Positions 36,721-38,008 of a DNA stretch of 38,008 nt are shown here, piece after piece. The notes below the pieces were generated by a model. It saw only the letters and a program-made list of their open reading frames with translations. It did no database searches and was not told the origin of the DNA. The stretch's first letter is position 1; every line of letters begins with the position of its first letter. Position numbers and translations under genes: made by a program. Source of the DNA: a virus; the IMG/VR virus record IMGVR_UViG_3300022745_000094, positions 1 to 38,008 of that record; one strand, 5' to 3'.

Positions 36721-37724
36721 AAAAGAACTATGACACCGATCCATCGCCACAAAAGTCCGTCAAGACTTCAGGCAGATACCGCAAGGTTGAAGTGCGCACC
36801 TGGGGAGATGAGAAATTCCGCGGCCTAAGTCCAATTCCTCCATGCGGTCAGGGACTGTGGCTTTTCCTGATTACAGGACCCCACACAGGCCCAATTCCGG
36901 GGCTTTTCAGAGCTGGCCGTGCCGCCATGGCAGAAGAATTGGATTGGGAGCCGGAAGCCTTTGCGGAAGCCTTTCAGGAAGTCTCTGCCAAAGGCATGGT
37001 GAAAGCCGACTTCAAAGCCCGTGTGATGTGGGTACCAAACGCCATCAAGCACAACAAGCCGGAATCCCCCAATGTCGTAAAGAGCTGGGCGTCTGAGTTC
37101 GACCTGATACCTGAATGTGAACTCAAGCGCGAGGCGTTCGATAGCCTGAAAGCCAGTATCCATGCGCTCGGAGAGTCTTTCGCAAAGGCTTTCGATGAGG
37201 CTTTCGGAAAGCCTTACGCGAAGGCTTACCCGAAGACTATGCCTAATCAGGAACAGGAACAGGAACAGGAACAGGAACAGGAACAGGAACAGGAACAGGA
37301 GTTAATACCTGCAGCTAACGCTGCATTGTCGAAACCGGCTGACGCCGAATTCGACTTGGAGCAATCTGACCGCGAGGAATCCGGAAAACCAAAACTTCCG
37401 GATTGCCCGTACTCCCGGCTGCTGGAGCTTTGGCGCAAGCACCTGCCACACCTTGCCCAGCCAAGGGCTTGGGAGGGAAACCGCAGGCAGTCCATGCGAG
37501 CCCGATGGCAGCAGGCCGCAAAGCCCAGCGACTACAGCCCCAAGGGCTACAGCACCGAAGCCGAAGGCATCGCATGGTGGTCCAGCTTCTTCTCCTACAT
37601 CGCCAACGACACCAGGCTATCGGCCGGATTCGAGTCCAACGGGCGCACCTGGAGGCCAGACCTTGAATGGGTGTGCAACTCCGCCAATTTTCAAAAAATC
37701 ATTGACGGGAAGTACGAGTCATGA
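36717..37724 (+). CDS. Replication initiator with internal origin
   Basis: 335 residues from GTG at 36717. The N-terminal 125 residues (YRKVEVRTWGDEKFRGL, QGLWLFLITGPHTGPIPGLF, VMWVPNAIKHN) form a winged-helix domain seen in phage replication initiators. The middle (about 150-200) is low complexity: alternating F/Y-x-K/E-A repeats encoded by 12-base DNA repeats, then nine Gln-Glu pairs. The C-terminal 115 residues are a conserved-looking Trp-rich domain, possibly for helicase or helicase-loader contact. No helicase gene is seen in the window, so host DnaB is probably recruited. The lambda O gene is organised in the same way. Confidence 0.8.
   Translation: MKKNYDTDPSPQKSVKTSGRYRKVEVRTWGDEKFRGLSPIPPCGQGLWLFLITGPHTGPIPGLFRAGRAAMAEELDWEPEAFAEAFQEVSAKGMVKADFKARVMWVPNAIKHNKPESPNVVKSWASEFDLIPECELKREAFDSLKASIHALGESFAKAFDEAFGKPYAKAYPKTMPNQEQEQEQEQEQEQEQEQELIPAANAALSKPADAEFDLEQSDREESGKPKLPDCPYSRLLELWRKHLPHLAQPRAWEGNRRQSMRARWQQAAKPSDYSPKGYSTEAEGIAWWSSFFSYIANDTRLSAGFESNGRTWRPDLEWVCNSANFQKIIDGKYES
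36953..36980 (+). repeat. Inverted companion of the origin repeats
   Basis: Two copies of the form GAAGCCTTTNNG in the replication gene. Read on the other strand they resemble the iterons at 37178-37237 (AAAGGC, TTTCGCAAAGGC). This could be part of the origin or simply reflect the repeated E-A-F codons. Confidence 0.35.
37178..37237 (+). repeat. Candidate origin iterons (five 12-base repeats)
   Basis: Five consecutive 12-base units: TTTCGCAAAGGC, TTTCGATGAGGC, TTTCGGAAAGCC, TTACGCGAAGGC and TTACCCGAAGAC. They lie inside the initiator gene, as the lambda origin lies in gene O, and are followed by an AT-richer end of the low-complexity region. The initiator would bind its own gene. Alternatively the repeats exist for the protein they encode (F/Y-x-K/E-A). 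Confidence 0.55.
37248..37301 (+). repeat. Hexanucleotide repeat encoding (Gln-Glu)9
   Basis: Eight CAGGAA units and a ninth CAGGAG in tandem, in frame, encoding nine Gln-Glu pairs in the initiator. Tandem 6-mers like this change length easily by slippage without breaking the frame, so linker length between the two halves of the initiator may vary between isolates. Confidence 0.9.
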
Positions 37725-38008
37725 GCTTCAAAAAGCCCGAAAAGTCGGAGTCGATCGCAGACGCCATTCCGCACAAATCGGTCAAGCGCTACGCATGCAT
37801 CGCAAACAACTGCCCCATGCCCGGAGCGATTTTTTCCGGATCTGGCGGCGGAATGTGCGCGTACCACTACGGCACGAATTCTGAGGATTGGGGCCGCATC
37901 ACCCGCACGCTGCAGGACTGGCAATGCGTTACCGACGAGATCAATGCCTGCCGAGAGGCGTTCAACAACCCCAGCACCGCGACCCGGCCGGCAGTGCTGG
38001 AGGCCATG
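37337..38008. repeat. Imperfect terminal redundancy, right copy
   Basis: The same 672 bases as at the left end, with 15 substitutions, 14 of them synonymous. See the left copy for interpretation. Positions after about 37903 (left 567) are identical, while the differences cluster between 37464 and 37903. Confidence 0.9.
37721..38008 (+). CDS. Cys/His-cluster early protein, N-terminal fragment (cut by window end)
   Basis: The first 96 codons of the gene seen complete at 385-855. It starts by an ATGA overlap with the replication initiator and is open to the window end. Compared with the left copy it has nine base changes but only one amino-acid change (Ala to Ser at residue 9), so both versions are under selection for the same protein. 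Confidence 0.8.
   Translation, partial: MSFKKPEKSESIADAIPHKSVKRYACIANNCPMPGAIFSGSGGGMCAYHYGTNSEDWGRITRTLQDWQCVTDEINACREAFNNPSTATRPAVLEAM

Overview
The window is essentially the whole genome of a temperate, P22-like short-tailed phage (podovirus morphology is inferred from its genes), about 37.3 kb long, probably from a betaproteobacterial host. The host guess rests on GC content, protein style, and an attachment site made from the 3' half of a tRNA-Val(CAC) gene. The first 672 bases reappear at 37337-38008 with 15 differences, 14 of them synonymous. The contig therefore closes on itself and gives a terminally redundant or circular map of about 37,336 bp, with strain-level divergence between the two overlapping ends.

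Rightward arm. Promoter PR (35896-35924) drives a cro-like gene with almost no leader, a ribbon-helix-helix gene, a small gene and a replication initiator that carries candidate origin iterons inside its coding sequence. Transcription continues through the contig junction into small early genes and a RusA resolvase (positions 1-2617). It then enters the P22-ordered virion block: small and large terminase, portal, scaffold, coat, gp4-like, gp10-like, a collagen-like fibre in the tail-needle position, three ejection-type proteins and a tailspike with a P22-type head-binding domain. Small membrane proteins, a holin-like protein and a GH24 endolysin follow. A strong terminator lies inside the 3' end of the integrase gene.

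Leftward arm. Promoter PL (34244-34272) has the same geometry as PR and the same TAGC-N5-GCTA operators. It drives an operon of about 11 kb: a variable lectin gene (target A), small genes, a coiled-coil protein, RecT, a YqaJ-type exonuclease, a DnaQ-type exonuclease, a Tad2-like (DUF2829) anti-Thoeris protein, two more variable lectin genes (targets B and C), Avd, a reverse transcriptase, an HNH protein, three small genes including an excisionase-like one, and the tyrosine integrase. Between PL and PR lies the lysogeny operon: a repressor, a membrane protein and two small proteins, ending in a terminator.

Most notable system. The left operon carries a complete diversity-generating retroelement (DGR): Avd, a template repeat (TR, 26929-27018), an RT with YVDD and SQ motifs, and three target genes each ending in a variable repeat (VR1, VR2, VR3). 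Of 26 TR-to-VR differences, 25 fall on adenines of the template sense strand. The targets are not tail genes. They share a C-terminal lectin-like fold but have three different N-termini (basic tail, export-signal-like, coiled coil) and are controlled by the immunity repressor. The TR lies inside the RT open reading frame, in a frame that reads its AAC codons as a Thr-rich stretch. All three VRs are followed by a related short element that the TR lacks.

Other unexplained structure includes a two-copy structured leader with compensatory base changes (upstream of the portal and of a cupin-like gene), a three-way-junction leader before the coat gene, a repeated post-stop leader motif in the left operon, and several very small genes supported by ATGA-type overlaps.
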